Shown: positions 9,527-18,327, counted from the first letter of the stretch. The stretch: DNA of 64,000 nt from JAEUUM01 sp038326165 (GCA_038326165.1 JBBQJT010000002.1:62001-126000), one strand, 5' to 3'. Notes: generated by a model not told the origin, from the sequence alone. Numbers and translations are program-made.

Positions 9527-10859
9527 GATGAAATCATTTGTCGGCACTGTATCTACTCAGATCAAAAATACTCCAACTTCGAATTTATTATCAATTGCAA
9601 CTGGTCTAGTAATGTTGGTTACCGTATATTTTTTACCAACAAAAATGGATCAAAAAAACATGGTGGCCTCGCTTAGCAATCTCAATTCTTTTCCTGTTGA
9701 ACTTCCAAATGTGAAGTATGATTTATTGCTAGATACCCTCCAAACAAACTCTGCAATCATTAAAAAAGATGAGTTTTTTGTGGATATCCTCAAACATTAT
9801 GACTTGAATGTTGACGAAATAAATAAAATAGTAACTTCCATATCAAAATCATTCGATGTAAAAAATTTGAGAGCAGGAAGAACATATCATATGTACTGCA
9901 AAAAAAACACTGAAAAGCCGTATTACTTTGTTTACGAACCCGATGCATACAGTTATATCAAGCTCGACATGCGTGCAATAGAACCTAAAGTAGAAATAAT
10001 CAAAAGAAATGTTCTGTCGGTAGAAAAATCTGCTTCTGGATATGTTAGTGCTACCTTGTCGGATGCAATGGCTGAAAGTGGGTTGAGTTACGATTTAATA
10101 GATCAAATGGCCGATGCATTGGCATGGACTGTAGATTTTTATCATGTTCAAAAAGGAGATACTTACAAAGCTATTTATGACGAAAACGTTGTAGATGGCA
10201 AAAGAGTTGGAAGCGGCCAATTATACGGTGCATGTTTCAATCAAAATGGTCAGGAGTATTATGCCATCTACTATAAAAAGGGAAACAAGGAAGGATTTTA
10301 TGACTTAAAAGGAAGACCAATGAAAAGGTATTTCCTCAAGGCGCCCGTCAAATTTAGTCGAATCAGTTCAGGTTTTAGCAAATGGAGATTTCACCCTGTT
10401 TTGAAATATGGAAAGCCACATTTTGGAACTGATTATGCCGCATCAGCGGGTACCCCAATTATGAGTGTTGGAAATGGCGTTGTAATTGAAGCTGCAAGAA
10501 ATCCTTGGAATGGCAATTATGTAAAAATAAGACATGATCAAACCTATTCGACACAATATCTGCACATGTCTCGTTTTGCAAAAGGAGTTAGAAAAGGTTC
10601 TAGAGTTGCACAGGGACAGACAATAGGCTATGTTGGATCTACTGGATTGGCTACCGGACCACATGTATGTTACAGATTTTGGAAACATGGAGTTCAGGTA
10701 AACCCATTAAAAGAACGTTTCCCTGAAAGTCCACCGATGGAAAAATCAGATATGCCTAATTTTAATAAAATTAGGGATAAAATGGTTAAAAAACTGGATG
10801 CAATTGCAACAAAAAGACCCTACCAATTGCAAAGCAATGAAACTGATTCACTTCCTTAG
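9516..10859 (+). CDS. Membrane-anchored M23 family metallopeptidase
   Basis: A 447-residue protein from the ATG at 9516 (a TTG lies directly before it and another ATG at 9528). One membrane segment near residues 23-42 (LLSIATGLVMLVTVYFLPT) anchors a periplasmic protein. The C-terminal part from about residue 285 is the M23/LytM domain: HFGTDYAA carries the His and Asp zinc ligands, YLHM the catalytic His and THGPHV-like ATGPHVCYRFW the last ligand. Such enzymes cut peptide bridges in peptidoglycan during growth or division. The middle region resembles the LysM/OapA-like part seen in MepM-type proteins (VKNLRAGRTYHMY). It converges with yqgE, with only 13 bp between them and no visible terminator. 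Confidence 0.9.
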   Translation: MKTKMKSFVGTVSTQIKNTPTSNLLSIATGLVMLVTVYFLPTKMDQKNMVASLSNLNSFPVELPNVKYDLLLDTLQTNSAIIKKDEFFVDILKHYDLNVDEINKIVTSISKSFDVKNLRAGRTYHMYCKKNTEKPYYFVYEPDAYSYIKLDMRAIEPKVEIIKRNVLSVEKSASGYVSATLSDAMAESGLSYDLIDQMADALAWTVDFYHVQKGDTYKAIYDENVVDGKRVGSGQLYGACFNQNGQEYYAIYYKKGNKEGFYDLKGRPMKRYFLKAPVKFSRISSGFSKWRFHPVLKYGKPHFGTDYAASAGTPIMSVGNGVVIEAARNPWNGNYVKIRHDQTYSTQYLHMSRFAKGVRKGSRVAQGQTIGYVGSTGLATGPHVCYRFWKHGVQVNPLKERFPESPPMEKSDMPNFNKIRDKMVKKLDAIATKRPYQLQSNETDSLP

Positions 10860-10872
10860 TTTAAGTACTAAT

Positions 10873-11430
10873 CTAGTTTAAATGCATATGGTCAGGCATT
10901 TGACCAATTACTGAGTGTGCGTTGCCCAGATTCTCCATTATTATTTTCCAAAGCTCGGTATTGTCCCTATTGAAAACATAGTTGCGGTCCATTTCTGCCA
11001 TAACCCATGAGCCTGTTTCTATTTCACTGTCTAATTGACTTGGTGACCATCCTGTATAGCCAACGAAAAATTTGACTTGATCAGGTAAAATCACTTGCTT
11101 TTCCAATAAGAATTTTAGTTTACTGATATCGCCACCCCAATAAACACCGTCGGAAATATAAACTGAATCTTCTATCAAATCTCCTGCGTCATGTATAAAA
11201 TGTACAATATCCGTAGCTACTGGTCCACCGTACATCACCTTGACAGACGAAGGATCAAAAGATCCCAACAACTCATCCAAAGAAATATCCAAAGGTTTAT
11301 TTATTATAAAACCCAACACTCCTTTATCATGTGTTTCACATACAAGTATGACTGCCCTCCTAAAATATGAATCTATCATAAAAGGTTCTGCGAGCAGTAT
11401 GGTACCATTTTTTATTTTACTCTTTGTCAA
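10873..11430 (-). CDS. YqgE/AlgH family protein
   Basis: A 185-residue protein carrying the family blocks in order: GTILLAEPFMIDSYFRRAVI, GVLGFIINKPLD, VMYGGPVA, then VKFFVGYTGWSPSQLDSEI and GSWVM. The YqgE/AlgH family has no settled biochemical function; AlgH was first described as affecting alginate regulation in Pseudomonas. The length matches the family. It is the last gene of the queD-folE-fabD-yqgE run, starting 2 bp after the fabD stop. Confidence 0.92.
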   Translation of the reverse strand: MTKSKIKNGTILLAEPFMIDSYFRRAVILVCETHDKGVLGFIINKPLDISLDELLGSFDPSSVKVMYGGPVATDIVHFIHDAGDLIEDSVYISDGVYWGGDISKLKFLLEKQVILPDQVKFFVGYTGWSPSQLDSEIETGSWVMAEMDRNYVFNRDNTELWKIIMENLGNAHSVIGQMPDHMHLN

Positions 11431-11432
11431 AG

Positions 11433-12308
11433 CTAAAGTGAATCGGTTGGTATTTCACGATTAATTTGTCTAATCATACCTCTAATAACCATGCCAGATC
11501 CTCCAACTTCAGAAAATTTAGTTACTCCAAAATCAAGCATATTATTGATAGTTTTGGCCCAAAGGACAGGTGAGGTGAGTTGATTAATAAGATTAAGTTT
11601 AATTTGTGCGGGATCCATAGAAGGCATCGCGGTATAATTCTGAAAAATAGGGCAATCGGGGTTTTTGAAATTTGTGGCAGCAATTGCAGCTTCAAGTTGA
11701 TCTTGAGCAGGTTTCATAAGTGGGGAATGAAATGCGCCACCGACCTGAAGCAAAATCGCTCTTTTGGCACCAGCTGCTGTACACAGATCCATCGCTTGTT
11801 TTACAGAATCAATAGAGCCTGAGATAACCAGCTGTCCAGGGCAGTTGTAGTTTGCGGCAACTACATCATTCCCTATTTTTTTACATATCTCTTCCACAAT
11901 ACTATCCTCGAGACCTAAAATTGCCGCCATTGCACCGGGATTCAACTCGCACGCCTTTTGCATGGAATTCGCTCGCTTTTGCACCAAAAGAAGCCCATCT
12001 TCAAAACTTAATGAATTGGCAGCAACCAAAGCACTGAATTCTCCCAAACTGTGCCCGGCAACAGCATCGGGCTTATCTTTTGAAAAAACTTTGGCCTTTA
12101 TTACCGAATGAACAAAAACTGAAGGTTGAGTGATATTGGTTTGTTTAAGCTGCTCTTCAGTGCCTTCAAACATAATGGCTGAAAGATCAAATCCTATAAT
12201 ATCATTTGCTTGTTTGAAAAGTAACTTTGCTTCAGGGTTTGATTCATATATATCTTTGCCCATTCCCGGAAATTGGGCCGCTTGGCCAGGAAAAACATAT
12301 GCTTTCAT
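11433..12308 (-). CDS. fabD: Malonyl-CoA:acyl carrier protein transacylase
   Basis: A 291-residue acyltransferase that moves malonyl from CoA to ACP to start fatty acid synthesis. The oxyanion motif FPGQAAQFPGMG is at residues 6-17, the nucleophile elbow GHSLG at 85-89 (Ser87), and the catalytic His194 in GGAFHSPLM. A conserved Gln-Arg pattern (VQKRANSMQ, Arg112) binds the malonyl carboxylate. Length and motifs are complete. It lies between folE (39 bp upstream) and yqgE (2 bp downstream) on the minus strand. Confidence 0.96.
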   Translation of the reverse strand: MKAYVFPGQAAQFPGMGKDIYESNPEAKLLFKQANDIIGFDLSAIMFEGTEEQLKQTNITQPSVFVHSVIKAKVFSKDKPDAVAGHSLGEFSALVAANSLSFEDGLLLVQKRANSMQKACELNPGAMAAILGLEDSIVEEICKKIGNDVVAANYNCPGQLVISGSIDSVKQAMDLCTAAGAKRAILLQVGGAFHSPLMKPAQDQLEAAIAATNFKNPDCPIFQNYTAMPSMDPAQIKLNLINQLTSPVLWAKTINNMLDFGVTKFSEVGGSGMVIRGMIRQINREIPTDSL

Positions 12309-12347
12309 TTATTTAAACTTCAAATTAAGAATAAATATACGGTAGGT

Positions 12348-12944
12348 TTAGTGCAAATTTGAACCTAAAAGCTTTAGAAATTCATTTCTTGTTTCTGTTT
12401 GTTTGAATTGACCCGTAAAAGCTGAGGTTGTTGTCACACTATTTTGCTTTTCAACACCTCTCATCATCATACACATGTGGCTTGCTTCAATCACAACAGC
12501 TACACCAAGTGGATTAAGAACCCCATCGATGCATTCCATTATCTCATGGGTTAATCTTTCTTGTACCTGAAGTCGCCTTGCGAAGATATCAACAACTCGC
12601 GGCAATTTGCTTAAACCTACTATATAACCGTTGGGGATGTAAGCAATATGAGCTTTTCCAAAAAAAGGCAGCATATGGTGTTCGCAAAGAGAGTATAGTT
12701 CAATATTCTTTACGATTACCATTTCACTATATGATTGAGAAAATAGTGCTGAGTTGAGCACCTTCTCAGGGTCTTGTTTGTAGCCTTGAGTAAGAAAATG
12801 CATTGCTTTTGCTGCGCGTTCTGGTGTTTTTAGTAGACCTTCTCTGTCTTTATTTTCACCAATTAAGTCTAAAATATTTTCAAAGTTTGTTTTAGTTTCG
12901 TTCAGTGCATTCGATTGTAGAAGTTCTCCATTTTTAATAGACAT
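12348..12944 (-). CDS. folE: GTP cyclohydrolase I
   Basis: A 198-residue type IA enzyme that converts GTP to 7,8-dihydroneopterin triphosphate, the first step to folate and other pterins. Zinc ligands are visible: Cys87 and His90 in YSLCEHHMLPF, and Cys158 in SHMCMMMRGV. The LSKLPRVVDIFARRLQVQERLT block, the family signature, is at residues 111-132. It lies 29 bp after queD on the same strand, which fits a joint role, since QueD uses the FolE product. Confidence 0.97.
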   Translation of the reverse strand: MSIKNGELLQSNALNETKTNFENILDLIGENKDREGLLKTPERAAKAMHFLTQGYKQDPEKVLNSALFSQSYSEMVIVKNIELYSLCEHHMLPFFGKAHIAYIPNGYIVGLSKLPRVVDIFARRLQVQERLTHEIMECIDGVLNPLGVAVVIEASHMCMMMRGVEKQNSVTTTSAFTGQFKQTETRNEFLKLLGSNLH

Positions 12945-12973
12945 GAAAGTAAAGTAATTTTAGTAAATAAATG

Positions 12974-13384
12974 TTAACCGTAATACTCAGCTGAAATGTT
13001 CTCAGTTTCTTGCAACTTTACACAATGGAGCTTGCATGTAGTGAGTTTAGATTCCAATTGATTCCAGATTATTACAACAAGGTTCTCTGTGGTTGGTTGT
13101 ATATTAGTAGGAATAAATTTTACATCTAAGTTAAGATTTCTGTGATCCAAATGATCTAAAACTTCCTCTTTGATTAACTTACTTAATTCCTTAGCGTCAA
13201 ATATAAATCCTGTTTGCGGGTCAGGAGTACCCTTCACAGTTACTTCTAAAACATAATTGTGCCCGTGCCAATTGACATTCGCACACTTTCCGAATACCTC
13301 TATATTCTTCTCTTCACTCCATTCAGTAACCCATAATTTATGGGCAGCATTGAATCTTTCCTTTCTTGTCAAATAAACAATCAC
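12974..13384 (-). CDS. queD: 6-carboxytetrahydropterin synthase / PTPS family
   Basis: A 136-residue member of the 6-pyruvoyl-tetrahydropterin synthase fold. His15 (FNAAHKL), His40 and His42 (WHGHNY) form the zinc site and Cys34 in FGKCANVNWHGH is the catalytic Cys. The end ETENISAEYYG carries the pterin-binding Glu. The start codon is GTG. Bacterial members mostly make 6-carboxytetrahydropterin for queuosine and other deazapurines, although a pyruvoyl-tetrahydropterin activity cannot be excluded from sequence. It is the first gene of the run leading to folE. A TATCTTTG -7 element lies 23 bp upstream. Confidence 0.9.
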   Translation of the reverse strand: MIVYLTRKERFNAAHKLWVTEWSEEKNIEVFGKCANVNWHGHNYVLEVTVKGTPDPQTGFIFDAKELSKLIKEEVLDHLDHRNLNLDVKFIPTNIQPTTENLVVIIWNQLESKLTTCKLHCVKLQETENISAEYYG

Positions 13385-13407
13385 AACAATGGTTTAGAAT
13401 TAAGAGG

Positions 13408-13415
13408 CAAAGATA
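13408..13415 (-). promoter_or_regulatory. -7 promoter element for queD-folE-fabD-yqgE
   Basis: TATCTTTG on the minus strand, an exact TAnnTTTG match, 23 bp before the GTG start of queD. Confidence 0.5.
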
Positions 13416-13507
13416 ATCTGTTCTTCATCTACTTACTTAAAGATTTGGTCTAATCTATTTGATAACTCTAATAATTTAATATTTACTTTGTTGAGAAATA
13501 AAAGGAA

Positions 13508-14551
13508 TTGAAAGAAAAAATTCAATCGCATATTACCCTAAGCACATTCACCCAGCAATTATTGTTCTGGTTATTTGCTTTGATTTTTGTTAGCGGATTG
13601 GAATATTATCTCAATCACAATAATCTGACCGATATATTTTCCCGTCAGCTAATCAATATTCTATTTTATGCCATACTTATTTACATAAACACCCAATTCT
13701 TAGTTCCAACGTATTTTCACGACAAGAAGTATCCTGCTTACTTTATACTCGTAATTGTCACAGTAATAATCATCACTCCAATTTATACTGCAGTCATGTA
13801 TTTAAGATTGGGGAACGATGAATATGCAAAAGGTCAACTATTGACATTACGCAATTATTATTATCTTTTTAATTTTTTTATTATTGGTAGTAGCACTATT
13901 TATGTTATTATAATAGATTGGTTATCAGAAAGAAAGAAAAGAAAGGAGTTGGAGCAGCAACAAATTTACTCTGAATTGGCTTTCCTGAAAACACAAATAA
14001 ATCCACACTTTTTGTTCAACACATTGAATAGTATTTATGCGCTTACACTTAAGAAATCTGATTTGGCTCCAAAAGTAGTAGTCCAATTATCGGAAATGAT
14101 GCGATATATGCTTTACGAATGTAACGAAAAGTATGTGCCTTTGCAGAGTGAACTCAATTACATCAATAATTACATCGAACTTGAAAAAATAAGACAGTCA
14201 AAAAACTTTTTTCTTGAATTCAATGTGACAGGTAAGCTAGAAAATGAATTTATTGCTCCATTAATACTGATAAGTTTTATTGAAAATAGCTTCAAGCATG
14301 GAGGCACTAATCAAAACAATGAAAACTTCGTCAAAATAAATGTAAAAATAGAAGATTCAAAACTCCTAGTTGATATTTCAAACAGTTTGCCACCTACAAA
14401 TAACAGAATGAAATCAGAATATGGAGGAATAGGAATTGAAAACACACAAAAGAGGCTAGATCTTCTTTATCTTGACAATCACCATCTCGAGACAAGAGTC
14501 AGCAAGGGTGATTATTCTATACAACTAACTATATTACTTTTAACAATTTAA
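13508..14551 (+). CDS. LytS-type sensor histidine kinase
   Basis: A 347-residue membrane kinase. Four hydrophobic segments (about residues 15-32, 43-60, 75-95, 115-135) precede a short basic linker. The His-kinase domain (PF06580) follows with the phospho-acceptor block QINPHFLFNTLNSIYAL (His about 162) and an ATPase part with ISFIENSFKHG and GIGIENTQKRLDLLY. The start is a TTG at 13508. It is followed after 12 bp by its LytTR response regulator. There is no extracellular sensor domain, so the stimulus is probably sensed in or at the membrane. This is the usual Bacteroidota LytS/AlgZ-like layout; the target genes are unknown. Confidence 0.93.
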   Translation: MKEKIQSHITLSTFTQQLLFWLFALIFVSGLEYYLNHNNLTDIFSRQLINILFYAILIYINTQFLVPTYFHDKKYPAYFILVIVTVIIITPIYTAVMYLRLGNDEYAKGQLLTLRNYYYLFNFFIIGSSTIYVIIIDWLSERKKRKELEQQQIYSELAFLKTQINPHFLFNTLNSIYALTLKKSDLAPKVVVQLSEMMRYMLYECNEKYVPLQSELNYINNYIELEKIRQSKNFFLEFNVTGKLENEFIAPLILISFIENSFKHGGTNQNNENFVKINVKIEDSKLLVDISNSLPPTNNRMKSEYGGIGIENTQKRLDLLYLDNHHLETRVSKGDYSIQLTILLLTI

Positions 14552-14563
14552 CCCAGTTTTATC

Positions 14564-15280
14564 ATGAATGCAATTATCGTTGATGACGAACCTTTAGCCA
14601 TTGAGGTACTTGATATCTACCTCAAGAACATAGACGATGTGAATGTGCTTGCTAAGTGCAATGATGCAAAAGAAGCAGAGACAGCTTTGGCAGAATTTCA
14701 AATCGATGTCATGTTTATTGATATTCAGATGCCAGGAAAAAACGGACTGGAATTTGCGAAAGGATTGGAAAAACCACCATTAATAGTATTTACCACTGCC
14801 TACCCAAACTATGCATTAGAGGGATTTGAACTGGAGGCCTTAGACTATCTACTAAAGCCAATTAGCGAAGATCGGTTCAAAAAAACCATGCAAAGAGTTA
14901 GAGAAAAACTGAAAATAGCAGCTCCGAACACTGGCTCAGAATCCGATGAAAAAGATTACTTTTTTGTAAAGGCGGACAAGAAACTGATCAAAGCATTTTA
15001 TGATGACATTGTTTTCATTGAAGGCCTAAAGGATTATGTTATAATTTGGATGGAAAATTCAAGAATTATAACCTTGCAAACAATGAAAAGTCTTGATGAA
15101 AAACTGCAATCACGAAACTTCAGGAGGATTCACAGGTCATTTATTGTCAATTTGAAGAAGATTAAAAGTTCTGGTGGCAATAAAATTGATGTTGTTGCAA
15201 AAGGGATGAACAAGCAAATACCCATTGGAAAATTGTATAGAGATGAAATCAACAAAATATTATCAGATGATAGAATCTAA
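14564..15280 (+). CDS. LytTR-family response regulator
   Basis: A 238-residue regulator. The receiver domain occupies residues 1-120 with acidic pocket VDDEP, phospho-acceptor Asp53 (FIDIQMPGKNG), FTTAYP and the Lys of LLKPIS. The DNA-binding LytTR domain covers about 135-235 (DYFFVKADKKLIK, then FRRIHRSFIVNLKKI). It is the partner of the preceding kinase. A strong hairpin with trailing T residues follows at 15348-15374 and may end the operon. Confidence 0.95.
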   Translation: MNAIIVDDEPLAIEVLDIYLKNIDDVNVLAKCNDAKEAETALAEFQIDVMFIDIQMPGKNGLEFAKGLEKPPLIVFTTAYPNYALEGFELEALDYLLKPISEDRFKKTMQRVREKLKIAAPNTGSESDEKDYFFVKADKKLIKAFYDDIVFIEGLKDYVIIWMENSRIITLQTMKSLDEKLQSRNFRRIHRSFIVNLKKIKSSGGNKIDVVAKGMNKQIPIGKLYRDEINKILSDDRI

Positions 15281-15347
15281 TTAACTTTGGATACATTGAA
15301 TTGTCATTTGAATGTTATTGATAAATACCGCTAAATGGCAAAAAGAG

Positions 15348-15374
15348 AAGGGCACCACAGTGTGATGCCCTTTT
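15348..15374. terminator. Hairpin downstream of the LytTR gene
   Basis: The arms AAGGGCA (15348-15354) and TGCCCTT (15366-15372) enclose an inner CACA/TGTG stem and are followed by T residues. On the plus strand one internal position is a C-A mismatch, while on the minus strand the same position is a G-U pair, so the hairpin is better formed in minus-strand RNA. It may serve both strands. Confidence 0.6.
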
Positions 15375-15527
15375 AACTAACAAACAAAACCAACTAAATT
15401 TATTACACTAGAACGCTTCACTTAAATCATTCAATTTAGTAATGTTGCAATTTAACAGATCTATAACTTTAGTCGAAAACTCATTCATTCACATTGAGTA
15501 TTTCTTCAGGAAATTGTTTCAATAAAA

Positions 15528-15547
15528 AAAGGGCCCTGAGGCCCTTT
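15528..15547 (-). terminator. Terminator of the candidate RNA
   Basis: Eight-bp stem AAAGGGCC/GGCCCTTT with a four-base loop; on the minus strand it is followed by a run of seven T residues (complement of 15524-15530). Confidence 0.7.
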
Positions 15548-15554
15548 CGAAAAA

Positions 15555-15575
15555 TATAATCCCATGAACATATCC
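15555..15575 (-). repeat. Repeat unit C of the 15.5-15.8 kb array
   Basis: A 21-bp sequence identical to 15641-15661. On the minus strand it contains TTCATGGGATTATA and precedes the terminator hairpin by 7 bp. Confidence 0.85.
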
Positions 15576-15640
15576 GGTTTGATGTGATTTGGATGGGAGA
15601 GAAAAAGTGCCGCCATTAAGACGGCACCTAGACAACAAAT

Positions 15641-15661
15641 TATAATCCCATGAACATATCC
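15641..15661 (-). repeat. Repeat unit B of the 15.5-15.8 kb array
   Basis: A 21-bp sequence identical to 15555-15575, 86 bp away from it. On the minus strand it precedes the hairpin at 15607-15627. Confidence 0.85.
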
Positions 15662-15739
15662 AAATCAATAAGAAGAACTCTATGGAATTTGGCATTGGTG
15701 AGTCATCAGGTCTTTTTACTCGATGACTCACCGCCAATA

Positions 15740-15753
15740 TATAATCCCATGAA
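15740..15753 (-). repeat. Repeat unit A of the 15.5-15.8 kb array (shorter copy)
   Basis: It shares the 14-bp core TTCATGGGATTATA (minus strand) with the other two copies and precedes the 15697-15732 hairpin by 7 bp. Confidence 0.75.
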
Positions 15754-15983
15754 AAATCTTCTTGATAAAAGCAATCTCTTTCGTTCGCTTTGATGATACA
15801 AATATCAAGCTTCATGAAGGCCTATCCAAAAACAAAAAACATCGATTGTGAAATATGTTCAATTTATTTAACATAAATGATATTTACTTATATAACTGAT
15901 ATACAATAATATATGTAGTATGTATTAAACTAATATTATCAATATTGTGAATATTAATATGCCAATTTAGCTTGATTATTGGC

Positions 15984-16022
15984 AAAAAAAAGTCATTCGA
16001 CAACTGCCAAATGACTTTTTTT
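15984..16022. terminator. Terminator downstream of glnN
   Basis: The arms AAAAAAAGTCATT and AATGACTTTTTTT pair fully around a 12-base loop. The A- and T-runs on either side let it work on both strands; on the minus strand it lies 17 bp after the glnN stop. Confidence 0.8.
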
Positions 16023-16038
16023 CTCATTAGAACACTAT

Positions 16039-18231
16039 TTATCTTAGGAACATCAACTCTCTATACTTTACCAATGGCCAGAATTTATCATCAAGAACCA
16101 ATTCTAAATCATCACAATAAGTTCTTATTTCATCCATTAAAGGCTTGACGTCTTCGCAAAATACGTTTGCCTGGTCAAAACCATGAGGAGCAGCATGCGC
16201 AGCAATTCTTTTTTGAGACATCATTTTACCACTTAGATGAAGTTGATTCAATAGGCTAATAATTCTTTCAACAATATCTTTCTGATATTGATAATGTATA
16301 TCATCGCTCCAGCCTGCAGACTTTAATCCATTAATACTCAACAACAAAGAATTTTGAAATTCTACAGCGGCTGGCATGATAAAATTCAAACAAAGCTCTT
16401 CAAGTGTTAGAGATTCGATATCCATTTTAAGAATATAGTTCTCCATTAACACTGCATGAAATGCGGTTAACTCTCTTTCAGAATATACACCTGTCTCTGC
16501 AAACAACTGTTTTACCTTGTCTGTTTTAAAGATTTGAAGTGCTTGTGGTGTTGTTGTAAAGTTATTCCAACCTCTTGATTCCGTTGCTTCCTGTTTCCAT
16601 GCATCACCATAGTTATCACCTTCAAACCTTATTTTCTTGGATTGGCCAATATAATTTTGAAGGACTTTAAATATTGCTGTTTCAAGATCACCTGAAATAG
16701 CAGTTTGATTTTCAACGTCCACTGCAAACTTAACAAGTTGTTGCGCCATCATAGCATTGAGTACTGTCATAGGAGCGGAGCAATTGATACTACTTCCTGC
16801 CATTCTCACTTCAAACTTATTGCCAGTGAAGGCAAACGGAGATGTACGATTCCTGTCCGTGTTGTCCAGTTCCAAATTTGGAATATTACTGATCAAATCC
16901 AAAATTTGTTGGGCATCAGCTTTTGTTTTAATTCCCTTTTCTACTTGATCCAATACTTTAGTTAATCCTTGACCTATATAAACTGAAACTATCGCTGGAG
17001 GCGCTTCATTTGCACCTAACCTGTGATCATTTGACATACTGGCGATTGAAGCCCTCAAAAGATCAGGGTGCTCATTCACTGCCATAATAGCATTCACAAA
17101 AAAGGATAGAAATCTTAAGTTCTTTGCTGGGTCGGATCCTGGTGAAAGTAAGTTCTTTCCAGTATTCGTAGCCAAAGACCAATTATTGTGTTTTCCACTT
17201 CCGTTAACTCCTGCAAATGGTTTTTCATGCAACAAGACTTTCAATCTATGCCTCTTTCCTACCCTCTCCATCAAATCCATCAATAGTTGATTATGATCAA
17301 TTGCCACATTCAATTCTTCAAACATCGGTGCCAACTCATATTGAGAAGGAGCTACTTCATTGTGACGGGTTCTAACAGGTATTCCTAGTTTATGACATTC
17401 AATTTCTAAATCTCTCATAAATGCAAAAACCCTATCCGGAATTGAACCAAAGTAGTGATCTTCCAATTGTTGACCACGTGCAGCATGTTTTCCTACCAAT
17501 GTTCTTCCAGTCATTACTAAATCTGGACGAGCATTATGAAGAGCTTCATCAATTAAAAAATACTCTTGCTCCCAACCCAATGTGGTTATAACCCGAGTTG
17601 CTTCAGGCTCAAACCATTGCACAACTTTAAGTGCAGCTTTTTCGAGGGCAGATTGAGCGCGGAGCAATGGCAATTTGAAGTCCAATGCATCACCGCCGTA
17701 AGTAACCAATATGGTGGGAATACATAAAGTTTTAGCTTCGCCTATTTCGTATATAAATGCTGGAGAAGAAGGGTCCCAAGCAGTGTAACCTCTTGCTTCA
17801 AATGTTGACCTCAAGTCGCCTCCTGGAAAACTTGAACCGTCTGGTTCTTGCTGGGCTAACTCTTTTCCACCAAATTTTTCTATGGCTTTTCCGTCTTCAA
17901 GCGTAAAAAAACTGTCATGCTTTTCAGCTGTTTTACCTGTCCAAGGCTGAAACCAGTGCGCATAGTGAGTAGCGCCCTTGTCCATTCCCCATTTACGCAT
18001 AGCTTCGGCAACAATATCTGCCAACTCCATACCTAATTTTGAACCACTTTGAATTGCTGCTTTTACATTTAAATAAGCATCTTCAGGCAAATAGGATTTC
18101 ATGGACTCATCGTTAAATACATTGCAACCAAAAAAGGAGGCAATATTGCCTTCAGGTGCTGGTTGGTATTCTACATCGTAGTCATGACGGTTGGAAGTTG
18201 TTTCAATTGCGTTAAATCTAGATAAACTCAT
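16039..18231 (-). CDS. glnN: Glutamine synthetase type III
   Basis: A 730-residue GSIII, much longer than the about 470 residues of GSI. It makes glutamine from glutamate, ammonia and ATP in the cytoplasm. Visible family blocks are the N-terminal FGCNVFNDESMKSYLP, THYAHWFQPWTG, the metal-binding GWEQEYFLID, RHNEVAPSQYELAPMFEE, and the nucleotide-binding AGVNGSGKHNNWSL near residue 340. GSIII is typical of Bacteroidota and some cyanobacteria. A TACTTTTG -7 element lies 47 bp upstream of the start and a strong terminator follows the stop, so it is a single-gene unit. No PII or ammonium transporter gene adjoins it. Confidence 0.97.
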   Translation of the reverse strand: MSLSRFNAIETTSNRHDYDVEYQPAPEGNIASFFGCNVFNDESMKSYLPEDAYLNVKAAIQSGSKLGMELADIVAEAMRKWGMDKGATHYAHWFQPWTGKTAEKHDSFFTLEDGKAIEKFGGKELAQQEPDGSSFPGGDLRSTFEARGYTAWDPSSPAFIYEIGEAKTLCIPTILVTYGGDALDFKLPLLRAQSALEKAALKVVQWFEPEATRVITTLGWEQEYFLIDEALHNARPDLVMTGRTLVGKHAARGQQLEDHYFGSIPDRVFAFMRDLEIECHKLGIPVRTRHNEVAPSQYELAPMFEELNVAIDHNQLLMDLMERVGKRHRLKVLLHEKPFAGVNGSGKHNNWSLATNTGKNLLSPGSDPAKNLRFLSFFVNAIMAVNEHPDLLRASIASMSNDHRLGANEAPPAIVSVYIGQGLTKVLDQVEKGIKTKADAQQILDLISNIPNLELDNTDRNRTSPFAFTGNKFEVRMAGSSINCSAPMTVLNAMMAQQLVKFAVDVENQTAISGDLETAIFKVLQNYIGQSKKIRFEGDNYGDAWKQEATESRGWNNFTTTPQALQIFKTDKVKQLFAETGVYSERELTAFHAVLMENYILKMDIESLTLEELCLNFIMPAAVEFQNSLLLSINGLKSAGWSDDIHYQYQKDIVERIISLLNQLHLSGKMMSQKRIAAHAAPHGFDQANVFCEDVKPLMDEIRTYCDDLELVLDDKFWPLVKYRELMFLR

Positions 18232-18277
18232 GCTTTAGAATTTAGTTTTCTGAAATGGAGGTTGTATGTTTGTTCCG

Positions 18278-18285
18278 CAAAAGTA
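18278..18285 (-). promoter_or_regulatory. -7 promoter element for glnN
   Basis: TACTTTTG on the minus strand, an exact TAnnTTTG match, 46 bp before the glnN ATG in the divergent region shared with the next gene. Confidence 0.5.
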
Positions 18286-18327
18286 CTATTTTCAGTTTGG
18301 AACCAGTTACACTTTTTACTGTATTTA

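Larger units (their letters stand above)
15524..15806 (-). ncRNA. Candidate structured RNA with three repeat-hairpin units
   Basis: A gene-free stretch with three copies of a short repeat. On the plus strand two 21-bp copies (15555-15575 and 15641-15661) are identical and a third shares the first 14 bp (15740-15753). Read on the minus strand each copy is followed by a hairpin: 15697-15732 (11 bp, extended by a further TTGGC/GCCAA pair), 15607-15627, and 15528-15547, the last followed by seven T residues as in an intrinsic terminator. Two of the hairpins here or next door have C-A mismatches on the plus strand that become G-U pairs on the minus strand, which points to minus-strand transcription. 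A -33 TTTG (15827-15830) and a GATATTTG -7 element (15799-15806) spaced by 20 bp lie just upstream. A predicted transcript would be about 265 nt. No known RNA family was recognised. Confidence 0.5.

Noticed and set aside
15555..15753. Possible CRISPR array from three spaced repeats
   Set aside because: Only three copies, of 21, 21 and 14 bp, with spacers of unequal length that are themselves hairpins, and no cas genes nearby.
15519..15815. A 98-codon minus-strand frame across the repeat-hairpin array
   Set aside because: It runs through all three hairpins, has no family resemblance, and its ATG lies upstream of the predicted transcription start; the repeats fall in different frames.
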